Program-made: the position numbers and the translations under genes
Shown: one piece after another, positions 1-6,321 of the stretch
Position numbering within the stretch: position 1 is the stretch's first letter
Layout of the letters: every line of letters starts with the position of its first letter
Assembly: GCA_016872875.1 (NCBI GenBank)
Contig: VGYW01000128.1
Span: 1 to 18,827 of the forward strand
Direction: 5' to 3'
Source: Planctomycetota bacterium
Lineage (GTDB): Bacteria; Planctomycetota; PUPC01; DSUN01
DNA: 18,827 nt
Notes under the pieces: model-generated
What the model saw: only the letters and a program-made list of their open reading frames with translations
Databases searched by the model: none
What the model was told of the DNA's origin: nothing

Positions 1-166
1 ACGCCGCCTCAGGCACCCACATTCGGAACACGGTCTTCTCGTCGAAGCCATCGCCCGACAGCAGGATCGTCTCGCCGCCGCGGGTCGGATCAATCACCTG
101 CCCGATCTCCGGCGGCGCGGCCAGAGCAGCGGAAGAAAGCAACAGGGCGGTCAGAGCGGCTCTCAT
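1..166 (-). CDS. Exported protein, N-terminal fragment (cut by the left edge)
   Basis: Fifty-five codons of a minus-strand gene are visible; the rest lies left of the window. It opens with a typical Sec signal peptide (MRAALTALLLSSAALAAPPE), so the product is exported. The residues that follow (DP-x2-GG ... GDGF ... FR-W-P) match the same positions of the N-terminal domain of the upstream beta-helix gene (GDGF ... FRLWSP), so the two are probably paralogues or at least share that domain. The start ATG overlaps the stop of the upstream gene in the sequence ATGA, which points to one operon with translational coupling. Without the rest of the gene I cannot say whether it also carries a beta-helix. 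Confidence 0.75.
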   Translation of the reverse strand, partial: MRAALTALLLSSAALAAPPEIGQVIDPTRGGETILLSGDGFDEKTVFRMWVPEAA

Positions 167-2505
167 GGCTTGCCCTTGAACAACTCAAGCACGTTGAGTC
201 CCTGGGGCCAGTAGTCGTGGAACCCCGCCTTGTCGGTGAAGCCCGTGATGATGGACCCGGTTCCCTGGTCTACGATCGGGCAGCGCTGGATGCCGATCAT
301 GCGGTTGCGCCGCACGAGCGTGCCGACCGTGGCCTTGCCGATCTCTATCGCCGCTTCGCAGTTGATGATGCGGTTGCCCTCAGCTGCTGGAAGACGGATC
401 CCCCCGTTGATGGCGATGCCGGAATCCCCGAATCGGGCCGGGTAGGCGAGATCATTGAAGGGGTGCCTTGGACGCATGCCCAGGATCTCGTTGCGAGCCA
501 CCAGCGTGCCCAGCTGGTAGACAGCTTGCGCATCCTCAGGGTCATGGTCAGTCCCACGAAGCTCAATGCCCTCGGAGGCGAAGAGCCGGCAGTTAGCAAT
601 GGTGTTGAAGAGGTCCGGTGGCTTCCAGCGGGTAGTGCGCACCCAAAGGGGGCCACTGCGGACGACCTGGTGCCCTTCGATGATGCAGTTGATAGCCCCT
701 GCGCCATAGAACGCCCCCGCCGTGGAGTCGCAGTCAATGGCCAGATTGGATACCATAGTACACGCCACACTTCCTAGCATGACGCAGAGGCGGCTCGACT
801 CGTCGGGCACGACCGCAAGCGGGCGCGCCAGGCGGAGCACATCCCCTTTTGCGTCGGCCACCTCGCGCCACTGGCCGATGCCCTTCCCCTTGGTGACGAC
901 AACGACCAGCACGGGGAGCCGTTGCACGGAATAGTCCGTGCTCCAGTCCTCCCCAGGTGTCACTATCGTGCTCGCATCGGGGCATCTGGCTTGGCCGCGC
1001 CAGCGCACATCGGTTTCCCCCACGATGTAGGCGCAACCCCTTGACTTCTCTACGCTGTTGCCGGCGACAAGAAGCCTCCATGCTCCACCCGAGGAATTGA
1101 TGCAGACGTCGCCGACTAGCCTGTTGTGCTCCACGGCCAGATTCATCACCCGCCCGCCCCAACCGAACGGTCCATCGAATCCGTCGAGGCCCTCAGTGTC
1201 GAAGGAATTGAAGGCGATACGCGAGTCCGTCACGTCGAAGATCAGCGACTGAGCGCGAAGGAACTCCGAATGTTCGATAGTGAGGCGGCGGGCTCTCCCG
1301 ACCACCATTGCATTGATGTCTCCCCGACTCTGGGCCAGCGCGTCGGGGTCATGATGGGGCTCGAACCTACAGTGGCGCAGCGTTATGTCCTCCGAGACAC
1401 CCTTGCTGCCGTTGGCGATTCCGAGGAGGCAATAGTCCTTTCCTTCGATGCCGCGCAACGCCATGTCTTCGAGCGCGAGGCGCGTCTTGCCGCACAACAG
1501 AATGCGCCCGTCTTTCAGGGCCGGTGAAAAAGCGTGTTCGCCCATCGCGTCGGCCGCCCTTCGTCCCTCTTTGAACGGGGGTCTTTCGCTCGCACGCAGG
1601 ATGGTGTTGTGCATGCCGCTGCCGCGGAGGGTGACGCCGGGCGGGATGGCGAGGGTCTCGGTGAGGGTGAAGATGCCGGGCGGCAGGACGACGACGGCCG
1701 GTGCACTCTTTCCCGCCTCGTCGAGGACCTTCTGGTCGAGGGCCGTGGCGCGGATGAGCTTCGGCTCGGGGCCGGGTTTGCGGACTTCGAGGGGCAGCGG
1801 CTCGCTCCAGCCCCAGGCCTCGCCCGTGTGGTTGTGGGCGCGGACCTGGTAGCTGCCCTCGGGCAGGTCAGCGGGCACGCGGAACTGGCAGGAGTAGTTC
1901 CCGATGTAGTGCTGGTGCTGGTAGTAGATGTCCTGGGTGGGGCAGGGGAGTGGTTTTCCACCGGCTCTCGGCACGAGGGCGATGATGGGCAACGGGGCGT
2001 GCATGGCTTGGAGCTTGCGGCCGAAGATGCGCACGAAGTCGCCGGGGGCCGCAGCGTCCTTGTCCAGCATGTGGGCCTCCGTGCGGTTGAAAGCCCAGGG
2101 GGCGCTCCAACCGTCCTTGTCGTCCCCCGCATAGAGGACTGCGAAGTAGCTGCCCTGCCTCGGCCCGGACCAGGGGCCGTATTGCGGGAACTCGACCGCG
2201 GCGAGGCTGTTCGTGCAGCGGATGACCTGGCAATCCACGAACGCGGCGCCGGGCTTGTCGGGCAACTTGGGCTCGGGCTGGCCGAGGTAGGCCAAGAGGC
2301 GCGCCGGCTCGTCCTTCTCCGCGAACTCCGCCTTCCACTCAGGCGACCAGAGGCGGAACCTGGTCTTGCCCGCCACGAACCCGTCGCCCGCCACGACCAT
2401 CTGGAGTCCGCCCGGGGCCGGGTCGGGCGTCTGGCCCACGATCGGCGCGCCGCCGGAAGCAATCCCACTCACCAACGCCACGACGACAAGGGCCAGCGCC
2501 TTCAC
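163..2505 (-). CDS. Exported right-handed beta-helix (pectate-lyase-like) protein
   Basis: The product is 780 residues from the chosen GTG start: a signal peptide (VKALALVVVALVSGIASGGA), an N-terminal beta-sandwich-like region (about residues 25-110) containing GDGF and FRLWSP, a second IPT/TIG-like region (about 145-250), then from about residue 255 a repetitive region typical of the pectate lyase superfamily 3 beta-helix (VVLPPGIFTLTETLAIPPGV, TLRGSGMHNTIL). Such proteins bind or cleave polysaccharides outside the cytoplasm; the substrate cannot be told. The open frame continues upstream to 2697, but that part translates a promoter and an operator. The GTG at 2505 has AGAGGAG 10 bases upstream and begins just downstream of a promoter with TATACT. 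Its stop overlaps the next gene by ATGA. It is divergent from the two-domain wHTH regulator and has an ACTTGTACAAGT operator about 150 bp upstream. Polysaccharide-binding function is inference from fold. Confidence 0.82.
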   Translation of the reverse strand: MKALALVVVALVSGIASGGAPIVGQTPDPAPGGLQMVVAGDGFVAGKTRFRLWSPEWKAEFAEKDEPARLLAYLGQPEPKLPDKPGAAFVDCQVIRCTNSLAAVEFPQYGPWSGPRQGSYFAVLYAGDDKDGWSAPWAFNRTEAHMLDKDAAAPGDFVRIFGRKLQAMHAPLPIIALVPRAGGKPLPCPTQDIYYQHQHYIGNYSCQFRVPADLPEGSYQVRAHNHTGEAWGWSEPLPLEVRKPGPEPKLIRATALDQKVLDEAGKSAPAVVVLPPGIFTLTETLAIPPGVTLRGSGMHNTILRASERPPFKEGRRAADAMGEHAFSPALKDGRILLCGKTRLALEDMALRGIEGKDYCLLGIANGSKGVSEDITLRHCRFEPHHDPDALAQSRGDINAMVVGRARRLTIEHSEFLRAQSLIFDVTDSRIAFNSFDTEGLDGFDGPFGWGGRVMNLAVEHNRLVGDVCINSSGGAWRLLVAGNSVEKSRGCAYIVGETDVRWRGQARCPDASTIVTPGEDWSTDYSVQRLPVLVVVVTKGKGIGQWREVADAKGDVLRLARPLAVVPDESSRLCVMLGSVACTMVSNLAIDCDSTAGAFYGAGAINCIIEGHQVVRSGPLWVRTTRWKPPDLFNTIANCRLFASEGIELRGTDHDPEDAQAVYQLGTLVARNEILGMRPRHPFNDLAYPARFGDSGIAINGGIRLPAAEGNRIINCEAAIEIGKATVGTLVRRNRMIGIQRCPIVDQGTGSIITGFTDKAGFHDYWPQGLNVLELFKGKP

Positions 2506-2531
2506 CTTAGTAAAGCTCCTCTGCGTCACCC

Positions 2532-2559
2532 AGTATAGCCGGCCGCCGCCCGATTGCAA
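2532..2559 (-). promoter_or_regulatory. Sigma70-type promoter of the beta-helix operon
   Basis: On the minus strand TTGCAA (2554-2559) is followed after 16 bases by TATACT (2532-2537), matching the consensus at 4/6 and 5/6 positions. Transcription would begin near 2525, about 20 bases upstream of the GTG at 2505. That supports this start over the longer open frame. The nearest ACTTGTACAAGT operator is centred about 147 bp upstream of the predicted transcript start. Confidence 0.5.
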
Positions 2560-2656
2560 GGACTCCGTTGCGACCAGTGCCCTCGGCCCGTTCTTCCTGG
2601 AGGACAAGGCAGAGGTGACGGCCATCGTCCCCTCTCCCTCGCGCGGGTGCGCAAAC

Positions 2657-2688
2657 ATGATTTCAGACTTGTACAAGTGTGGAATCAT
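2657..2688. promoter_or_regulatory. Operator palindrome, copy 1
   Basis: A perfect core ACTTGTACAAGT (2667-2678) is flanked by ATGATTTCAG on the left and GTGGAATCAT on the right; 8 of 10 flank positions are also complementary, giving a 32-bp near-palindrome. It shares 30 consecutive identical bases (2655-2684) with copy 2. It is the copy closest to the beta-helix operon promoter. It is probably bound by the regulator encoded at 3096-3749 (inference from position and from the matching copy in that gene's own promoter). Confidence 0.8.
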
Positions 2689-2805
2689 CTTCCCCACCCC
2701 CGACCTCAGGGTGCGCGGACGCCTTCAGTGGGTGGGCAAACACTCCACGCTATGCAGCTACCGCATCCTTCCGGCGCGCCGCCATGCCCGGATGGGCGCC
2801 GGCAC

Positions 2806-2837
2806 ATGATTTCAGACTTGTACAAGTGTGGAACGAT
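2806..2837. promoter_or_regulatory. Operator palindrome, copy 2
   Basis: The same core ACTTGTACAAGT lies at 2816-2827 with flanks ATGATTTCAG and GTGGAACGAT. Its centre is 149 bp from copy 1 and 240 bp from copy 3. No convincing -35/-10 pair overlaps it on either strand. Confidence 0.8.
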
Positions 2838-3021
2838 CTCCGCACGCCGCTGAGCAAGCCAAGCCCCTCTCTGGTGAGAGAACGCAGCCCGTCGTGAGCT
2901 TGCCGAAGCGCGACGACGCCGCGAAGCCGTCACCCCGGGCCTTGCTGCCTCGCCGCCAGAGGACTGGTGCCCTCCCGACGCCCACGCAAATCCGTTCCTA
3001 CCCTCGGTCTTGTAGCGCTAT

Positions 3022-3050
3022 TTGACAAGAGGCGACAGCCGGAATATGAT
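3022..3050 (+). promoter_or_regulatory. Near-consensus promoter of the wHTH regulator
   Basis: TTGACA (3022-3027), a 17-base spacer and TATGAT (3045-3050) match the sigma70 consensus at 6/6 and 5/6 positions. The -10 box is itself part of operator copy 3, so anything bound there would block RNA polymerase. The arrangement fits negative autoregulation of the gene starting at 3096. Confidence 0.8.
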
Positions 3051-3077
3051 TCCAGACTTGTACAAGTATGGAATCAT
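3046..3077. promoter_or_regulatory. Operator palindrome, copy 3 (overlaps the regulator promoter)
   Basis: Core ACTTGTACAAGT at 3056-3067, flanks ATGATTCCAG and ATGGAATCAT. With 9 of 10 flank pairs complementary it is the most symmetrical of the five full-length copies. Its left arm contains most of the -10 box of the regulator promoter and it covers the expected transcription start. The Shine-Dalgarno sequence follows six bases later. Confidence 0.85.
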
Positions 3078-3095
3078 CCCTCAGGAGGAAACCAC

Positions 3096-3749
3096 GTGGA
3101 TGAACTCACCGTCCGGGTGCTCCGCGCCGTGGCGTGCTTCCGCCGCCTCCGCATCATCTCACGCCTGGTTGGCCGCGGGGAGTTAACCCTGACCCAACTC
3201 GCCCGCGAGGTCGGGCTGCGCCGCGATGTGGCGTGCGTCCACCTGGCGCGGTTGCTGGGAGCGGGGCTTGTCCAGCGGCGGCGCTCGGGCGCCAGGTGTT
3301 ACTACGCCGCCCAATCGCCATACAGCGAGCCGGCCCTCAGCGGGCAGGTGGTGGCCTGGCTTCGTGACGTGTTGATGGGCGCGGCCGCGCCATCCAAGGC
3401 GGGCGAGCGTGCCGCGACTGGCCGCGATTCGGCCAAGGGCGCGCCACCTGCCCACAAGGGCATCTTCCAGGCGGCAACCGCTTTCACCCACCCCCGCCGC
3501 ATCCAGATACTGCGCAAGCTAGCCGCGAGCGGGCCCGCCACCTTGCTGGCGCTCACACGGGAGCTTCACATGTCCGCGCCCGCTGCCCACCGCCACCTCA
3601 GGAAACTCATCCGCAGAGGCTACGTCCAAGCTCAGGGCGAGGGCCTCGTCTTGTCTTACAGCCTCGCCCCGCAGGGCGGCAGACCGCTCGAGACACGTCT
3701 GCTAGAAATCGTCCGGGGACACTGGGATGCGGCCTTACCGCAGAGCTGA
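3096..3749 (+). CDS. Tandem winged-helix (ArsR-like) transcriptional regulator, probable autorepressor
   Basis: A 217-residue cytoplasmic DNA-binding protein made of two similar winged-helix modules joined by a polar, Ala-rich linker (about residues 95-120). In module 1 (about 5-75) the helix-turn-helix is TLTQLAREVGLRRDVACVHL with wing GLVQRRRSGARCYY. In module 2 (about 122-195) it is TLLALTRELHMSAPAAHRHL with wing GYVQAQGEGLVLSYSL, preceded by HPRRIQILRKLA as in ArsR-type regulators. The GTG start at 3096 is chosen because AGGAGG (3083-3088) lies seven bases upstream; the frame is open further 5' but only through promoter and operator. No metal-binding Cys cluster or ligand domain is visible, so the signal it senses is unknown. 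The gene is transcribed from a promoter overlapped by operator copy 3 and is bracketed by four more copies. The binding of this protein to that palindrome is inferred from context. Confidence 0.85.
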   Translation: MDELTVRVLRAVACFRRLRIISRLVGRGELTLTQLAREVGLRRDVACVHLARLLGAGLVQRRRSGARCYYAAQSPYSEPALSGQVVAWLRDVLMGAAAPSKAGERAATGRDSAKGAPPAHKGIFQAATAFTHPRRIQILRKLAASGPATLLALTRELHMSAPAAHRHLRKLIRRGYVQAQGEGLVLSYSLAPQGGRPLETRLLEIVRGHWDAALPQS

Positions 3750-3810
3750 ATCCTTCATCCTGCGGGTCCTTTGCGTCGTTTAGCCCGGGATGGAGTGCAG
3801 GCCTTGTGAG

Positions 3811-3842
3811 CTCATTCCAGACTTGTACAAGTGTGAAATCAT
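3811..3842. promoter_or_regulatory. Operator palindrome, copy 4
   Basis: Core ACTTGTACAAGT at 3821-3832, flanks CTCATTCCAG and GTGAAATCAT. Copies 1 and 4 share the bases immediately downstream (ATCATCTTCCC), so the conserved unit may extend slightly beyond the palindrome. Confidence 0.8.
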
Positions 3843-3965
3843 CTTCCCGATGCCACATGGAGAACGCAAGGACGCGTCCAGCGGGCTGGCAATCAATGGA
3901 CACGGGGAAGCTACGGTATCCCCGCGTGCGCGGCCACTTGTTCGGATGCGGGTTGCCGTGTCGTG

Positions 3966-3985
3966 TCACACTTGTACAAGTGTGA
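3966..3985. promoter_or_regulatory. Operator palindrome, copy 5
   Basis: TCACACTTGTACAAGTGTGA is a perfect 20-bp palindrome. It lacks the conserved outer ATGATT arms of the other copies and so shows the symmetrical inner site. Its centre is 149 bp from copy 4 and about 100 bp upstream of the predicted transcript start of the DUF6807 gene. Confidence 0.8.
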
Positions 3986-4040
3986 AAGGATGTCCCGAGG
4001 GCACGCAGACCCGTTGTTCCGCCCGACGCGGCGGCAGTGG

Positions 4041-4069
4041 TTGCGCCAGGCAGGGGTTCCGACTACAAT
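4041..4069 (+). promoter_or_regulatory. Possible promoter of the DUF6807 gene
   Basis: TACAAT (4064-4069) is a good -10 box; 17 bases upstream is only a weak -35 (TTGCGC, 4041-4046, 3/6). A transcript from about 4076 would give a 5' leader of roughly 40 bases. The weak -35 and the distal operator are compatible with either activation or looping repression. Confidence 0.35.
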
Positions 4070-4117
4070 CGCGGCCGTGTGAGGTGGGAGGCCAGTTTCG
4101 CGCGTGGAGAAGGCCCC

Positions 4118-5050
4118 GTGAAGCGGTTGGTTCTGGCTGGCTGTTGCGTCGCACTGTGGGGATTTTGGGGGATCGCAGGAGAGGGCGTCTACACCCTGGG
4201 GAAGGATGACCTGGGGGCGACGCTGAAGGCGCCCGACGGGCGCGAGGTGCTCCGCTACGCGACGAAGAAGGCGCCCGACAGCAAGTGCACGGCGAGCAGC
4301 GCCTGCTTCTTCCACCCCGTGAACACGCCGAGCGGCCTCGCGGTGACGGACCACGCTCCCGACGACCACCGCCACCACCGCGGCGTGTTCCTGGCCTGGT
4401 ACGCAGTGCGGGGCGCGAAGGACGCCGATTTCTGGGGCTGGGGACAGTTCGCGCCGACGAAGGGCCGCGTGATCGAGAACCGCGGCATCGAGCTGGCCTC
4501 CGCTGACAAGCAGAAGGCTGAGCTCGCCATCAGGAACGCCTGGCTCGCGGATGGCGAGGTGATGCTGAACGAAGAGCTGACCGCGGCCGTCCGCCAGCAG
4601 GACGTGGCGACCGTCGTTGACCTCACCTACAAGCTCACGGCGACGGCCGACACGAAGCTCGACCAATCGTCCTTCGCGGGCTTCAGCGTGCGTTGCCGCA
4701 AGGATGGCGAGTTCCGCTACTGGGGGCCAGAGGGCGAGGCGAAGCTCCCCGTGCCCCACTACCTCAAGGCCGAGACCGACTGGCCCGCGGCCGACTGGTA
4801 CGGCTGCACGATTGCCTTCAAGGACGGCAAGACCGTTGGGGCGGTGGTGATTGACCACCCGGACAACCCGCCGACGAAGTGGCACAACAACCGCGGCGTG
4901 TGGTTCATCAACCCCTGCATCACGGCGCCCGGGCCAATCACGCTGAAGAAGGGCGAGCCGCTGACCCTCCGCTACCGCCTGGTGGCCCACGACGGCCCGA
5001 CGCCGGCCGAGCTTGTGAAATCCCTCACAAGCGAGTGGCGGAAGCGTTGA
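4118..5050 (+). CDS. Exported DUF6807 (PmoA-like, PF14100) family protein
   Basis: A 310-residue product with an N-terminal signal sequence (MKRLVLAGCCVALWGFWGIAG if the GTG is read as Met), followed by the family hallmarks: FFHPVNTPSGLAVTDHAPDD and HRHHRGVFLAW (about residues 66-95), and a C-terminal WHNNRGVWFINP motif. The family is labelled methane oxygenase PmoA in databases, but that name is generally considered misleading; members are common beside sugar-degrading genes of planctomycetes and relatives, and the His-rich segment could bind a metal or sugar (inference). LAGC early in the signal resembles a lipobox, but the hydrophobic stretch before it is very short, so I favour signal peptidase I. 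The GTG at 4118 has GGAG (4106-4109) eight bases upstream. The gene lies downstream of operators 4 and 5 and ends before a stem-loop. Confidence 0.82.
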   Translation: MKRLVLAGCCVALWGFWGIAGEGVYTLGKDDLGATLKAPDGREVLRYATKKAPDSKCTASSACFFHPVNTPSGLAVTDHAPDDHRHHRGVFLAWYAVRGAKDADFWGWGQFAPTKGRVIENRGIELASADKQKAELAIRNAWLADGEVMLNEELTAAVRQQDVATVVDLTYKLTATADTKLDQSSFAGFSVRCRKDGEFRYWGPEGEAKLPVPHYLKAETDWPAADWYGCTIAFKDGKTVGAVVIDHPDNPPTKWHNNRGVWFINPCITAPGPITLKKGEPLTLRYRLVAHDGPTPAELVKSLTSEWRKR

Positions 5051-5087
5051 GCGACCTAAGTGTCCACATCGCAAGGGCTTGGGTCGC
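5051..5087 (+). terminator. Stem-loop directly after the DUF6807 gene
   Basis: GCGACCTAAG (5051-5060) pairs with CTTGGGTCGC (5078-5087) over all ten positions including one G-T pair, around a 17-base loop. It begins at the base after the stop codon. There is no T-run, so factor-independent termination is uncertain; it may protect the transcript end. Confidence 0.4.
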
Positions 5088-5280
5088 CCGGAGAAAACGC
5101 ACAGAAAGGCCCCTTCCTTGCGTCCGGAGGGGCACATGAGGCCTGGGGGTCATAGGGGCCTGCCGGCGGGCGCCCGAATTTCCGCAAGTGTGTGTGTTCG
5201 CTGGGCTTAGGGCGAGCGGCCCTCCCGCCGATTCTCCGTCGCGCGACGCGTCGTGGGGCCTCTGGGTGATTAACGCTTCT

Positions 5281-6321
5281 TCATCTTCCTCGCCGGTAGA
5301 TGGGATTGGAGAATGCCCAGGGGCGCGAGGCGAGCCAGGCTTCGACGCGGTAGACGCCAGGGCCTGACACGGAGGACGCGAGTTGGCGACCTTGCGAGCG
5401 TGCGATTGGCTGGCCATCGCGGAGGAGGCGAAGCTCGGCGTCGCAGGGGGAAGAGACACGCAGCTCGATGGGCTCGCCGGCGGGGACTTCCGCGCCCATC
5501 GGGATGGCTTCAGCGCCGCGAATGCCCTCGAAGCGGAAGCCGGTGGCGTCGGCCAGGAGGTCGTAGCTGACGTAGCACTGGCCTTGGGCGAGGAGGGCGT
5601 GGAGGAGGCGCAGGTCGGCATGGGCCTCGCCGCTGAAGGGCCGAGGCGAGACGACATGGGTGCGGACCGTGCGGAAGGCATAGGCGTGGGGGAGCACCTC
5701 GGTGCGCATGAGGCGCAGGCGGCGGAAGGGGACCCGCTTGGCGTGGTTGTCGAGCGAGCCGATGCCGACGATGCGGCGCCGACGGCCGATGGCGTCCCAC
5801 TCGGCCAGGATGCTCGGCTCCGGCCCGGTGATCCAGCGGTCGGGGCGGCGGCAGTGGGAGCGGAGGTTCCAGAGGTGGAGGCGGCGAATCCAGTCGTGCA
5901 TGTAGGGCCAGACCTCCAGCCCGTGGAAGGCGTCGAGGTGCCAGTCGGTCCAGCCGGGCACCCAGACATCGAAGAGCGGCTTGTGGATGGGGTGGGGGTG
6001 GACGACGAAGGCGAGGCCGCCGCGCTCGCGGACGGCCTGGAGGGTGGCCTCCGTGCTGTTCGGGTCAACAACGCCGACGAGGGAGTCAAGGCCGAGAGCG
6101 ATGCAGTGGTGGCCGCCGGCGTCGAGCTCGGCGCCGATGTCGAGGAGGAGGCCGCCGTGCCAGCCGCCGAAGCCGTCGGCCCTCGCCGCAAGCGTCGCGT
6201 GGTCGGTCAGCACCAGGAAGTCCAGCCCCGCCTCTCGCGCCGCCTGGATGATCTCAGGGACGGAGGCATGGCCGTCCGAGTAGGTGGAGTGGACGTGGAT
6301 GCAGCCCTTGAGGTCATGCAT
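5281..6321 (-). CDS. PHP-domain metal-dependent hydrolase
   Basis: A 346-residue protein of the PHP (polymerase and histidinol phosphatase) superfamily, closest in pattern to stand-alone PHP/CehA-type phosphoesterases. The metal-binding motifs are in order: HVHSTYSDG (residues 9-17, with H9 and H11), LTDH (38-41), GAELDAGGHH (E65, H71, H72), FVVHPHP further on and GSLDNHA near the middle. No signal peptide is present, so it is probably cytoplasmic. The substrate (a phosphoester or similar) cannot be predicted. The C-terminal third (about 230-340) looks like a small beta-domain (EVPAGEPIELRVSS). Its ATG lies eight bases inside the upstream flippase-like gene (ATGCATGA), so the two are co-translated. 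Confidence 0.85.
   Translation of the reverse strand: MHDLKGCIHVHSTYSDGHASVPEIIQAAREAGLDFLVLTDHATLAARADGFGGWHGGLLLDIGAELDAGGHHCIALGLDSLVGVVDPNSTEATLQAVRERGGLAFVVHPHPIHKPLFDVWVPGWTDWHLDAFHGLEVWPYMHDWIRRLHLWNLRSHCRRPDRWITGPEPSILAEWDAIGRRRRIVGIGSLDNHAKRVPFRRLRLMRTEVLPHAYAFRTVRTHVVSPRPFSGEAHADLRLLHALLAQGQCYVSYDLLADATGFRFEGIRGAEAIPMGAEVPAGEPIELRVSSPCDAELRLLRDGQPIARSQGRQLASSVSGPGVYRVEAWLASRPWAFSNPIYRRGR

Larger units (their letters stand above)
2506..3095. other. Divergent intergenic regulatory region
   Basis: These 590 bases separate the divergent beta-helix operon and regulator gene. They hold the beta-helix promoter, three copies of the ACTTGTACAAGT palindrome (core centres at 2672.5, 2821.5 and 3061.5) and the regulator promoter. 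I see no convincing gene: open frames crossing it simply translate the operator. Confidence 0.7.
3750..4117. other. Intergenic regulatory region between regulator and DUF6807 gene
   Basis: The 368 bases contain operator copies 4 and 5 (centres 149 bp apart), an isolated half-site ACTTGT at 3936-3941, and a possible promoter for the downstream gene at 4041-4069. I see no gene in it and no clear terminator after the regulator. Confidence 0.65.

Noticed and set aside
2506..2697. 64-codon upstream extension of the beta-helix gene
   Set aside because: It translates the promoter (TATACT) and operator copy 1 as protein; the predicted transcript starts inside it, and a signal peptide with a Shine-Dalgarno begins at 2505.
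2967..3095. 43-codon upstream extension of the regulator gene
   Set aside because: It covers the TTGACA-TATGAT promoter and operator copy 3; AGGAGG seven bases before GTG 3096 fixes the start.
2657..3991. The five palindrome copies as a CRISPR array
   Set aside because: Spacings are 149, 240, 765 and 149 bp, a complete gene lies among them, and one copy overlaps a promoter; there are no cas genes.
4136..4147. Lipobox LAGC in the DUF6807 protein
   Set aside because: The Cys would be residue 9, after only a few hydrophobic residues, too short for a normal lipoprotein signal; the hydrophobic stretch continues beyond it.
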